Assembly (NCBI GenBank): GCA_017546745.1
Contig: JAFYRZ010000004.1
Span: forward strand, 1 to 7,260
Source of the DNA: Clostridia bacterium
GTDB lineage: Bacteria > Bacillota_A > Clostridia > Oscillospirales > CAG-272
Length of the DNA stretch: 7,260 nt
Direction of reading: 5' to 3'
Shown: positions 1 through 5,858 of the stretch, piece by piece
Position numbering within the stretch: position 1 is the stretch's first letter
Layout of the letters: every line of letters starts with the position of its first letter
Notes under the pieces: generated by a model
Databases searched by the model: none
The model's input: the letters and a program-made list of their open reading frames with translations, nothing else
What the model was told of the DNA's origin: nothing
Translations under genes and position numbers: made by a program

Positions 1-2
1 AC

Positions 3-122
3 CGACTTGTAAGGGACAAGAAGCTGCGCGACGGTATGATAAGTAAAATGAAAGCCGCATACCGCGCACCGAAGGGTGATGAGCTTTCCCAAATTTTGTA
101 CGAATGTGCGAGAAAAGGATAG
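3..122 (+). CDS. 3' end of an upstream gene (39 codons plus stop), possibly a MurG-like glycosyltransferase
   Basis: Only one of the three plus frames is open from the window edge; it runs to a TAG at 120-122. The visible tail is charged and helical, beginning RLVRDKKLRDGM and ending YECARKG. The pattern (a short acidic/basic helix, then a residue pair such as AP, then a final amphipathic helix) resembles the C-terminal helix of GT-B glycosyltransferases such as MurG, which adds GlcNAc to lipid I at the inner membrane face. MurG genes often sit just upstream of ftsQ or ftsZ in division clusters, which fits the neighbour. Too little sequence is present to identify the family firmly; any GT-B enzyme or an unrelated protein remains possible. 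The reading frame is well supported, the product is not. Confidence 0.45.
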   Translation, partial: RLVRDKKLRDGMISKMKAAYRAPKGDELSQILYECARKG

Positions 123-126
123 CGCT

Positions 127-144
127 GTGACGAATTTTCGTCGC
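127..144 (+). other. Small hairpin just after the upstream gene
   Basis: GTGACGA at 127-133 pairs with TCGTCGC at 138-144 (one G-U pair) around a 4-base loop, starting five bases after the stop codon. There is no T-run behind it, so it is a weak terminator candidate at best. It may instead protect the 3' end of the upstream mRNA. Confidence 0.35.
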
Positions 145-174
145 GAGGATTGAAGGACGGTAGTTCTTTATGAA

Positions 175-218
175 AAACGGTGTCAAAATCCAAAGGATTT
201 TGCACCCGCCTCCGTTTC
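175..218 (+). terminator. Two-tier hairpin between the upstream gene and ftsZ; possible weak terminator
   Basis: The inner stem is CAAAATCC (184-191) with GGATTTTG (195-202) around an AAA loop, extended by GTG/CAC (180-182/203-205) across a bulged T. An outer stem AAACGG (175-180) / CCGTTT (213-218) can enclose it, although G180 cannot be in both stems at once. Only a weak pyrimidine tail follows. It could end the upstream transcript, or be a copy of a small dispersed hairpin repeat; the window holds no second copy. Confidence 0.4.
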
Positions 219-229
219 TGCCTTATAAT

Positions 230-269
230 ATATTTTAAATATTTTAAAATATGTAAATATTTAAAATAT
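230..269. repeat. AT-only inverted repeat upstream of the ftsZ promoter
   Basis: Bases 230-244 are the exact reverse complement of 255-269 (15-base arms, 10-base spacer), made almost only of A and T. The surrounding stretch 222-320 has very few G or C bases. Because such composition yields palindromes readily, this may be chance. It sits directly upstream of the ftsZ -35 box, where A/T tracts can act as an UP element or bent DNA. Confidence 0.4.
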
Positions 270-282
270 TTTTAAATTAATA

Positions 283-311
283 TTGAAAAAAACTTAAAAA
301 AGATTTATAAT
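283..311 (+). promoter_or_regulatory. Sigma-A-type promoter of ftsZ
   Basis: A -35 box TTGAAA (283-288) and a perfect -10 box TATAAT (306-311) are separated by exactly 17 bases. Transcription would start near 318, giving a leader of about 60 bases before the ftsZ Shine-Dalgarno. The leader holds only a tiny ACGG/CCGT hairpin. The AT-rich setting raises the chance-match rate, but spacing and box quality match the other promoters in the window. Confidence 0.65.
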
Positions 312-379
312 TATATTAATTAAAGCAGAATTTTTACGGCTATACCCCGTCAAACAAAAATATAACGGAGGACTAAAAA

Positions 380-1705
380 ATGGAATTTGATTTTGAGCCC
401 GCTTATGAGTGCGGAGTTAATATTAAGGTTGCAGGAGTAGGAGGCGGCGGAAACAACGCAGTTAACCGCATGATCTCCACCAATATCAGAGGCGTTGAAT
501 TTATCGCAGTTAATACCGATGCACAGGCGCTTGACACCTCTTGCGCGGCAAAGAAAATAGTTATCGGTGAGAAGATCACCAAGGGCAAGGGCGCAGGCTC
601 TAACCCTGAGGTTGGTAAGAGAAGTGCCGAGGAATCTATTGAGTCTATCAAGGCGGCGCTTAACGGCGCGGATATGGTTTTCATCACCGCGGGCATGGGC
701 GGCGGAACCGGTACCGGTGCTGCTCCCGTAATTGCTAAGGCGGCAAGAGAGCTTGGCATACTTACCGTCGGAATCGTTACAAAGCCCTTTAGCTTTGAAG
801 GAAAGCGCAGATTTTCTCAGGCAGAAACCGGTGTTGCAGAGCTTTCTAAGTACGTTGACTCTCTTATCGTTATTCCTAACGATCGCTTAAGACAGGTTGA
901 GGATACCCGCATTACCCTTGCAAACGCGTTCGAGATTGCAGACGACGTTTTAAGACGCGGCGTAAAATCCATCTCCGAGGTTATCAACGTTCCCGGCTTT
1001 ATCAACCTCGACTTTGCGGACGTTACCACTATTATGAAGGATGCCGGCTACGCTCATATGGGCGTTGGCGTTGCGAAGGGCTCTGACAAGGCACAGCTCT
1101 CTGCTATGGCGGCAATCTCCTCTCCCCTTCTTGAGACCAGCATCACCGGTGCTACCGGTGTTCTTATCTGTATCACCGCATCCGAGGACGTTACCCTTGA
1201 CGAGGTCGTAACCGCATCGCAGATGATACAGGAGGAGGCACATCCCGACGCTAATATCATCTGGGGCGCGACCTTTGATCCCACCCTTGAGGATGAGATG
1301 AGAGTTACCATCGTTGCTACCGGCTTTGACAAGATGAAGGGTGAGGCTAATGCACTCACCGAGACCGTAGCACCCGTTAACACTACTACATATGCAAAGC
1401 CCGAGACGGCTACCGTAAGCGAGGCGCCCGTATATCAGCAGGCACCCACCCCTACCGTAGCTGACACCAGCTCTGCCGACCAGCTTATCGCCGCATTTGA
1501 CGAGGCGAAGAGAATGGACGAGGAGCAGGCACGTGCCGCTTACGCCGCACAGCAGGCTTATACAGCTCCCACCCCCGTGGTTGAGGAGGTCAAGACCGAG
1601 GAGGTCGCTCCCCAGGTCGTAGTTGAAAGGGTCGAGGCGGAGACCACCTCTTACCAGAAGTACGACGAGATCTATAACTTTATCAAGAAGATAAAGAAGT
1701 CCTAA
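380..1705 (+). CDS. ftsZ: Cell division protein FtsZ
   Basis: FtsZ is the tubulin-like GTPase that polymerises into the Z ring at midcell and recruits the divisome. The 441-residue product has the GTP-binding core: GGGGNN at 21-26, NTDAQAL at 45-51, the tubulin signature GGGTGTG at 107-113, [10 protein letters not shown] at 135-144, NDRL at 167-170 and the catalytic T7 loop NLDFADV at 209-215. The core ends near residue 320. A linker of about 100 residues rich in Ala, Val, Glu, Pro and Thr follows, then a basic tail [13 protein letters not shown] (429-441). That tail sits where the conserved C-terminal peptide (typically D-I-P-x-F-L-R) binds FtsA, SepF and others, but the usual Pro is Tyr-Asn here. 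The start is fixed by GGAGG at 367-371, 8 bases ahead of ATG. The gene appears to be monocistronic, with its own promoter and a terminator 10 bases after the stop. Confidence 0.98.
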   Translation: MEFDFEPAYECGVNIKVAGVGGGGNNAVNRMISTNIRGVEFIAVNTDAQALDTSCAAKKIVIGEKITKGKGAGSNPEVGKRSAEESIESIKAALNGADMVFITAGMGGGTGTGAAPVIAKAARELGILTVGIVTKPFSFEGKRRFSQAETGVAELSKYVDSLIVIPNDRLRQVEDTRITLANAFEIADDVLRRGVKSISEVINVPGFINLDFADVTTIMKDAGYAHMGVGVAKGSDKAQLSAMAAISSPLLETSITGATGVLICITASEDVTLDEVVTASQMIQEEAHPDANIIWGATFDPTLEDEMRVTIVATGFDKMKGEANALTETVAPVNTTTYAKPETATVSEAPVYQQAPTPTVADTSSADQLIAAFDEAKRMDEEQARAAYAAQQAYTAPTPVVEEVKTEEVAPQVVVERVEAETTSYQKYDEIYNFIKKIKKS

Positions 1706-1711
1706 ATAAAC

Positions 1712-1760
1712 AAAAAGAGAGCATTTCGGTTTTATACAGCCGTTATGCTCTCTTCCTTTT
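1712..1760 (+). terminator. Two-way intrinsic terminator after ftsZ
   Basis: AAGAGAGCAT (1715-1724) pairs perfectly with ATGCTCTCTT (1745-1754). The loop contains a further CGG/CCG pairing (1727-1729/1740-1742). On the plus strand the tail is CCTTTT, a modest U-run that would end ftsZ mRNA. On the minus strand the tail is TTTTTGTTTATTT, a better U-run, so the element also stops transcription arriving from the right. Confidence 0.85.
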
Positions 1761-1843
1761 ACCGCCCGTTTTGCGACACCGATTATATATTTCCGTACCC
1801 TATCAAGTTGTCGAAAAAATATACATTTTTCTTTTCAAAAATC

Positions 1844-1945
1844 AAAGACTATACAATTCCGTTATTGCGTTTTTAATGCATTTTAGGGTGAAAAACGCTC
1901 CTTTTGGGCGGTTTTTGGCAAAAATCACGGAATTGTATAGTTTTT
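1844..1945. repeat. Long inverted repeat with 15-base perfect arms and a nested hairpin
   Basis: Bases 1848-1862 are the exact reverse complement of 1927-1941. The arms extend outward through one G-T pair (1847/1942) and three A-T pairs (1844-1846/1943-1945). Between them, GCGTTTTT (1867-1874) pairs with AAAAACGC (1891-1898), and GGGCGGTTTTT (1906-1916) offers a competing partner for the same A-rich strand. The whole unit of about 100 bases could be a folded RNA, a terminator-like structure, or a miniature inverted-repeat element. No clear target-site duplication flanks it. Confidence 0.55.
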
Positions 1946-1961
1946 CAAAATGAGTTTTCAA
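1932..1961 (-). promoter_or_regulatory. Possible minus-strand promoter inside the spacer
   Basis: Reading the minus strand, TTGAAA (1956-1961) is followed 18 bases later by TACAAT (1932-1937), five of six matches to the -10 consensus. Transcription would start near 1925, traverse the nested hairpin and stop at the minus-strand side of the terminator at 1712-1754, giving an RNA of about 210 bases. AT-rich sequence makes chance matches common, so this is tentative. Confidence 0.3.
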
Positions 1962-1993
1962 CACTCAAAAACCGGTTTTTCCGAGTTTTCAAC
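1952..1993. repeat. Direct repeat GAGTTTTCAAC around a quasi-palindrome
   Basis: GAGTTTTCAAC occurs at 1952-1962 and again at 1983-1993, 31 bases apart. Between and overlapping them is a near-perfect palindrome, 1963-1986: ACTC, then AAAAACCGGTTTTT, then CC and GAGT. A third partial copy, TTTTCAACA, follows at 1995-2002. The layout (paired direct repeats plus a dyad) could be a protein-binding site, but no known operator is recognised. Confidence 0.4.
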
Positions 1994-2141
1994 TTTTCAA
2001 CACGCATATTTAAAATCTCGCGGAATTATATATTTTGTTTATTTCGCAATTAATACATACCCGTTATTCGGTTTTTTCCGTTTTCAGGTCAACGTCTATC
2101 CTCGTTTTATATGCTATTCTCTGCCCTGCTCCGACATATAT

Positions 2142-2253
2142 CGGTAAGAGCCTTTAAAAAAATCCTCTGTGCGCTTAAAGCCACCTTACCGTCTGGTTGT
2201 ATTGAAATATCCGCAATAGCGCGCTTTCGCGAAATTTACACCCCCACAGAGGA
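2142..2253. other. Multiply paired structured segment beside a strong terminator
   Basis: Four pairings are visible: CGGTAAG (2142-2148) with CTTACCG (2185-2191); CTTTAA (2152-2157) with TTAAAG (2175-2180); TATTG (2200-2204) with CAATA (2214-2218); and CGCG (2220-2223) with CGCG (2228-2231). In addition TCCTCTGTG (2163-2171), which lies in the loop of the first hairpin, is the exact complement of CACAGAGGA (2245-2253), so it would form a pseudoknot or an alternative fold. On the minus strand this 9-base stem is followed directly by seven T. No known riboswitch or RNA family is recognised. Confidence 0.4.
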
Positions 2254-2294
2254 AAAAAATCCCCGACAGGTACTCTACCCTGTCGGGGATTTTT
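2253..2294 (-). terminator. Strong two-way terminator closing the mreB-like operon
   Basis: A perfect 16-base stem joins 2255-2270 and 2279-2294, with a GC-rich core (CCCCGACAGG/CCTGTCGGGG) and an 8-base loop. On the minus strand it is followed by a run of T (complement of A 2253-2259), and it begins 15 bases after the stop of the 36-residue ORF. The plus strand also has a T-run (2290-2294), so it can stop transcription in either direction. Confidence 0.93.
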
Positions 2295-2309
2295 ATTAAG
2301 GTCAAGGAC

Positions 2310-2420
2310 TTAGTTCAAAACGTAGATAAGAACACCGGCAAGAGTGCTGGCAATCATAATGACAGCAAGCGCAGCTGCAAAGATCTTGATCTTAAGATTC
2401 TTCTTTTCCTGATGATTCAT
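2310..2420 (-). CDS. Small single-pass membrane protein (36 residues), coupled to the mreB-like gene
   Basis: A 36-codon ORF starts at ATG (2418-2420) and ends at TAA (2310-2312). The N-terminus is short and charged (MNHQEKKNLKIK). One hydrophobic helix follows at about residues 13-35, rich in Ala, Ile, Leu and Val with a small-residue patch ASTLAG (24-29), and the chain ends in Asn. Positive-inside bias predicts a cytoplasmic N-terminus. Translation support is strong: GAGGT at 2429-2433 on the minus strand, 8 bases before ATG, overlaps the TGA stop of the mreB-like gene. The strong terminator lies just downstream, so the two genes form one transcript. The function is unknown. The layout recalls tiny Firmicute membrane proteins of the DUF4044/Prli42 type (basic N-terminus, one helix with Ser-Thr and Gly near its end), but that is an impression, not a match. 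Confidence 0.8.
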   Translation of the reverse strand: MNHQEKKNLKIKIFAAALAVIMIASTLAGVLIYVLN

Positions 2421-2431
2421 TTATTTATACC

Positions 2432-3463
2432 TCAGCTTCCTGATTTTTTTGCTTCGTAATATTTTGCTACCTGTGCGGTAATGTTCTTTTTGTTGGTACG
2501 CATTCTTAAGGGAAGAAACGCGTTTATCCTTGAAAGACCGCGAGAAACGCAGTCTATCGCATCATCGGGATTTTTAACCGAGATGCCGAGTATCTTCTCC
2601 ATAAGCCTATCAAGTCCGAAGAGCAACGAGCCGCCGCCCGTAAGAATTATACCGTTCTCAAAGATAGGCTCAACAAGCTCTATCGGAATCTGCTTTACCG
2701 CGTCTGCTACCGCCGAGAAGAGCTTCGCAAGCGATTTTTCAAACACACCGACGATATCCTCGGTCGTAATGTTCATACGAACCTTACTTCCGGTAAGCGA
2801 GAGCGTACCCTCGATATCAATGCTCTCATTCTCACGCCCCGCATAAACAGCACCAAGACTCTCCTTTATCGCCCTGGCAACCGAATAGGAAACGTTAACG
2901 TCGCCCTGCTCGAAGATGTGCTGCTTTACGGCACTGTCAAAATCCTCACCGCCGACAGCAGCCCTCGAGGTATGTATGATCTTCCCCTCGTAGAGTATCG
3001 CTATCTCAGTTCCGGATGCACCGATATTTATGGAGATCGCGGAGATGGTGGGCGAGTATCCAGCACCGATAAGGGCGGCAAGCGCACGATTTACCGAATA
3101 GCACTCGGCAACCCCCGCCTCGGTAAGCATATCAAATATCTCCTTCTCATGCTTCGGAAGAAAGTCGGGAGCAACGCCGATTATACATCTTACCTTTTCC
3201 GCAGGAAGGACAGCCCTTATCGCATTTTCGATCACACCGGAGGTTATGCTCTGATCAAAGAGCAGTCCGTTTTTAAACGGACGCACGAGTATCGCACCGT
3301 CCTCCTCGTAATCCTTTAAGGAAAGCGCACCGTTACCGACCGAGATTATACGGTGAGTATTCTTATCAACGAGAGCAACAGAGCTTTCTCTGTATATACC
3401 CGCGGTGACGTCGCTAAGCGTAATATTCGCATATCCGAGGTCAAGACCTATCTTGGTCACCAT
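2432..3463 (-). CDS. MreB/Mbl-family actin-like protein, divergent
   Basis: The 343-residue product has MreB length and order of motifs. The phosphate-1 loop is IGLDLGYANITL (5-16). The segment RPFKNGLLFD (61-70) matches MreB RPxKDGVIAD. A degenerate phosphate-2 loop is INIGASGTEIAIL (145-157). VGGEDFD is at 170-176, and the adenosine motif ILTGGGSLLFGLDRLM (273-288) is well kept. MreB proteins form membrane-bound filaments that place cell-wall synthesis. Unusual changes: the IEEPxAAAIGAG motif that carries the catalytic glutamate reads VNRALAALIGAG (124-135), and the phosphate-2 Asp is Asn146. ATP may therefore be bound but hydrolysed poorly. The C-terminus carries a basic tail (322-343). 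The start is ATG at 3461-3463, with an AAAGGAG-type site about 11 bases upstream; a GTG at codon 2 is the alternative. It has its own promoter and is followed by a coupled membrane peptide. It could be MreB, Mbl, MreBH or a specialised paralogue. Confidence 0.87.
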   Translation of the reverse strand: MVTKIGLDLGYANITLSDVTAGIYRESSVALVDKNTHRIISVGNGALSLKDYEEDGAILVRPFKNGLLFDQSITSGVIENAIRAVLPAEKVRCIIGVAPDFLPKHEKEIFDMLTEAGVAECYSVNRALAALIGAGYSPTISAISINIGASGTEIAILYEGKIIHTSRAAVGGEDFDSAVKQHIFEQGDVNVSYSVARAIKESLGAVYAGRENESIDIEGTLSLTGSKVRMNITTEDIVGVFEKSLAKLFSAVADAVKQIPIELVEPIFENGIILTGGGSLLFGLDRLMEKILGISVKNPDDAIDCVSRGLSRINAFLPLRMRTNKKNITAQVAKYYEAKKSGS

Positions 3464-3507
3464 TCACCGTACCACTCCTTTCTTAGGCAAAAGCCCGCTT
3501 TCATATA

Positions 3508-3536
3508 ATTATACATTAAAATATCTTAAATTTCAA
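3508..3536 (-). promoter_or_regulatory. Sigma-A-type promoter of the mreB-like operon
   Basis: On the minus strand TTGAAA (3531-3536) and a perfect TATAAT (3508-3513) are exactly 17 bases apart. It lies in the 80-base gap between the recD2 stop and the mreB-like start. Transcription would begin near 3501, leaving a leader of roughly 38 bases that includes the Shine-Dalgarno. I see no clear terminator between recD2 and this promoter, so read-through from recD2 is possible. Confidence 0.82.
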
Positions 3537-3543
3537 GTATTTT

Positions 3544-5745
3544 TTAAAAATAATCGCAAAGGCGCGCCTTTAAGGTCGTATATCTCAATATCTCACGGTT
3601 ATTTCTTACCATTCTTTCGGGAATATCGCCGCGACCTACGAGGATAACCATCCTCTTCGCTCTCGTTACCGCGGTATAGAAGAGATTTCTCGAAAGAAGC
3701 ATCGGCGCACAGCTGTAAAGCGGCATAATAACCACGGGGTATTCACTTCCCTGGCTCTTATGAACGGTTATAGCGTAGGCAAGGTCAAGCTCCTCGAGCT
3801 TATCAAAGGAATATCTCGCCACGCGGTCGTCAAAGGTGATATCCATATACTGGTCGTTAAGGTCTATCCTGTCGATAATGCCGATATCGCCGTTAAACAC
3901 GCCCGTGCCCGAAATGCCGTTCTTCTCCCACTCTATATCGTAGTTGTTTACGGTCTGCATGACCTTATCTCCCTCTCGGAAGGTAATGCCGTGCGCCACC
4001 CTTTCCTTTTTGAACTGTCTTTTCGGGTTAAGCCTTTCCTGTAAGACGGTATTCAGTATCTCAATTCCGCCCGCACCCTTTTTCGAGGGTGTTATTACCT
4101 GTATTTTATCCTTTATATCCTCGCCGTAGGTGCGCGGAAGCCTTTCGCATATAAGGTCTCCGACGGTTTTTGCAATATCCGCCTCATTTTCCCGTCTTAC
4201 GAAGAAGAAATCGTTATCCGTCACGTTAAGTATAGGGCAGGTGCCCTCGTTTATCCTATGCGCGTTCGTTATGATGAGGCTCTTCTCCGACTGACGGAAT
4301 ATCTCGTTAAGCCTTACCGTTCTTATCCTATCGCTTGCGATAAGGTCGCAAAGAAGATTTCCCGCGCCAACGCTCGGAAGCTGATCGACGTCACCGATAA
4401 GAATAAGGCGCGCACCCTTTCTTACGGCACGCAGAAGCGCATCCACAAGGAAGAGGTCTATCATAGAAGCCTCATCAACTATTATTACCCTCTCGTCAAG
4501 AGGATTTTTCTCGTTACGCATAAATTTAAATACACCTACCGAGTTTTTCTCCATCTCAAGCATACGGTGTATCGTCTTTGCCTCGCGCGAGGTAGCCTCG
4601 CTCATTCTCTTTGCCGCTCTGCCGGTAGGTGCGGCAAGAACGGTCTTAAGTCCCATACTCTCAAAAAGCGAGAGCATAGCGCGAACGACGGTGGTCTTGC
4701 CCGTACCGGGGCCGCCCGTCAGTATCATAACGCCCGAGGCAAGAGAATCGATTATAGCGCGCCTTTGCAGGCTTGCAAAGCTTATACCAAGCTCGACCTC
4801 TACCTTTTCCACAAGGCTCGCAACGTCGTAGGCGGAAAATGCGGCTACCGAGCCGTCAAGCGAAGAAAGCTTTTTCGCTATATAGCATTCCGCGTCTGCA
4901 ACCTCGCGGGTCATAGCGTAGCTTTCCCTCTCGGTTTTATATATAGCTATCTTATCGCGAAGAACGAAGTCGGATAGCGACTCGCGCACCTTTTCCTCGG
5001 CAAGACCGAGAACGGTCGCCGCAGAGCCGACAAGCATATCAACGGGTAAGCAGGTATGACCGTTCAGATGTCCATGCTGCTTTAGGACGTAAAGTATGCC
5101 GTTATATATTCTCTCCTCCCAGTCGGGAGCCACGCCGAGGGATTTAGCAAAGCTGTCTGCCTTTTCAAAGCCTATCGAAAAATCGCCGGTGCAAAGGATA
5201 TAAGGGTTATCGCGAAGAATACCGACAGCTCCTGTGCCAAGCGCCTTATAGACCTTCGTTATCTCTCCTGTGCCAAGGTAATCGCGGCAGAATATCATAA
5301 CCTCGCGTATGCCTGTCTGCTCCCTGAAGGACTCGGATATCTGCGCCGCCTTTTTCATAGTAATGCCGGGGATATCCGCAAGCCACTCGGGGTGGTTCTC
5401 TATAACGTCAAAGGTGTCCTTACCGTATCGATTGACAATTTTAAGCGCGGTGACAGGCCCGACACCCTTTACCGAACGAGATGAGAGGTACTGTAATATT
5501 CCGTCCACCTCCTCAGGCAAGCTCTTCTCATAGCTCTCAAAGGCGAACTGACGGCCGAATTCCTTGTGATAGCACCATCTGCCGACAAGAGTTACCCTCT
5601 CGCCCTCAAATGTCATAGGAAGCGTTCCGACGGCAGTTACGAGCGCCTGATCGTCTGTCGATATCTCAAGCACGGTGTAATCGTTATTTTCGTTTCTGTA
5701 TACTATATTTTCAACTGCGCCCTCTAATTTTTCGAGCTGCTCCAT
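3544..5745 (-). CDS. recD2: RecD2-type ATP-dependent 5'-3' DNA helicase
   Basis: RecD2 is a superfamily 1B helicase that works without RecBC and acts in DNA repair and fork maintenance. The 733-residue product has the RecD2 N-terminal region beginning LEGAVENIVYRNENNDYTVLE (from residue 7), helix-hairpin-helix repeats (VKGVGPVTA, 92-100; IPGITMKKA, 125-133), then the motor motifs: Q-motif Gln327, Walker A GGPGTGKTT (344-352, Lys350), motif Ia APTGRAAKR (372-380), DEAS (424-427), GDVDQLPSVGAG (451-462), EIFRQ (481-485), HKSQGSE (662-668) and TAVTRAK (691-697). Length fits the family (about 715-800). ATG 5743-5745 is chosen because AAGGAGG (5755-5761) lies 9 bases upstream and the family N-terminus begins there. 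The in-frame ATG at 5817 would start within the predicted -35 box and encode an unrelated hydrophobic leader. No recB or recC is nearby. Confidence 0.95.
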   Translation of the reverse strand: MEQLEKLEGAVENIVYRNENNDYTVLEISTDDQALVTAVGTLPMTFEGERVTLVGRWCYHKEFGRQFAFESYEKSLPEEVDGILQYLSSRSVKGVGPVTALKIVNRYGKDTFDVIENHPEWLADIPGITMKKAAQISESFREQTGIREVMIFCRDYLGTGEITKVYKALGTGAVGILRDNPYILCTGDFSIGFEKADSFAKSLGVAPDWEERIYNGILYVLKQHGHLNGHTCLPVDMLVGSAATVLGLAEEKVRESLSDFVLRDKIAIYKTERESYAMTREVADAECYIAKKLSSLDGSVAAFSAYDVASLVEKVEVELGISFASLQRRAIIDSLASGVMILTGGPGTGKTTVVRAMLSLFESMGLKTVLAAPTGRAAKRMSEATSREAKTIHRMLEMEKNSVGVFKFMRNEKNPLDERVIIVDEASMIDLFLVDALLRAVRKGARLILIGDVDQLPSVGAGNLLCDLIASDRIRTVRLNEIFRQSEKSLIITNAHRINEGTCPILNVTDNDFFFVRRENEADIAKTVGDLICERLPRTYGEDIKDKIQVITPSKKGAGGIEILNTVLQERLNPKRQFKKERVAHGITFREGDKVMQTVNNYDIEWEKNGISGTGVFNGDIGIIDRIDLNDQYMDITFDDRVARYSFDKLEELDLAYAITVHKSQGSEYPVVIMPLYSCAPMLLSRNLFYTAVTRAKRMVILVGRGDIPERMVRNNREILRYTTLKARLCDYF

Positions 5746-5753
5746 TTTTGCCG

Positions 5754-5761
5754 TCCTCCTT
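5754..5761 (-). promoter_or_regulatory. Shine-Dalgarno that fixes the recD2 start
   Basis: AAGGAGG on the minus strand, 9 bases before ATG 5743-5745, is the only strong site near the 5' end of recD2. It rules out the longer in-frame start 24 codons upstream. Confidence 0.85.
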
Positions 5762-5764
5762 CCT

Positions 5765-5814
5765 AAAAATAAAAAGTGCAACAAGTAAATTATAACATTT
5801 CCGTTGCACTTTTT
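5765..5814 (-). terminator. Intrinsic terminator after metK
   Basis: A perfect 12-base stem joins AAAAAGTGCAAC (5771-5782) to GTTGCACTTTTT (5803-5814) with a 20-base loop. On the minus strand a T-run, TTTTTATTTTT (5765-5775), includes the end of the stem. It begins about 45 bases after the metK stop. The symmetric A/T flanks allow function from the other strand as well. Confidence 0.85.
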
Positions 5815-5817
5815 CAA
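5789..5817 (-). promoter_or_regulatory. Promoter of recD2, nested in the metK terminator
   Basis: On the minus strand TTGAAA (5812-5817) and TATAAT (5789-5794) are 17 bases apart, with TG one base before the -10 (an extended -10). The -35 overlaps the first arm of the metK terminator and the -10 is in its loop. Transcription would begin near 5782, so the second arm of the terminator becomes the 5' end of recD2 mRNA without its partner arm. Confidence 0.75.
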
Positions 5818-5858
5818 GTATTATGCTTATGAAACCTAAAGTATTTTAGATTTATTTT

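Larger units (their letters stand above)
1755..2254. other. Convergent intergenic spacer without a credible protein gene
   Basis: About 500 AT-rich bases lie between the ftsZ terminator and the terminator of the leftward mreB-like operon. Short open frames occur here (for example 1771-1953, 1950-2147 and 2111-2299 on the plus strand), but none has a Shine-Dalgarno, they overlap one another, and one runs through a terminator hairpin. The stretch is notable for inverted repeats, listed separately, and could encode small RNA. I recognise no known RNA family. Confidence 0.7.

Noticed and set aside
1950..2003. Replication-origin-like or DnaA-box cluster
   Set aside because: The TTTTCAAC repeats do not match the DnaA box TTATCCACA, and no dnaA or dnaN is nearby.
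2142..2253. Cyclic-di-GMP (GEMM) or other known riboswitch
   Set aside because: The conserved GEMM core sequences are not present, and no gene lies downstream in the right orientation.
1771..2299. Three short plus-strand ORFs in the convergent spacer
   Set aside because: They lack Shine-Dalgarno sites, overlap one another, pass through inverted repeats, and the last continues through a strong terminator.
4258..4977. 239-codon plus-strand ORF opposite recD2
   Set aside because: It is antisense to the helicase core including Walker A and B, and has no Shine-Dalgarno or recognisable domain.
5746..5817. 24-codon N-terminal extension of recD2 from an in-frame ATG at 5817
   Set aside because: It would start within the predicted -35 box, crosses the metK terminator, lacks a Shine-Dalgarno, and the RecD2 family N-terminus begins at 5745 behind AAGGAGG.
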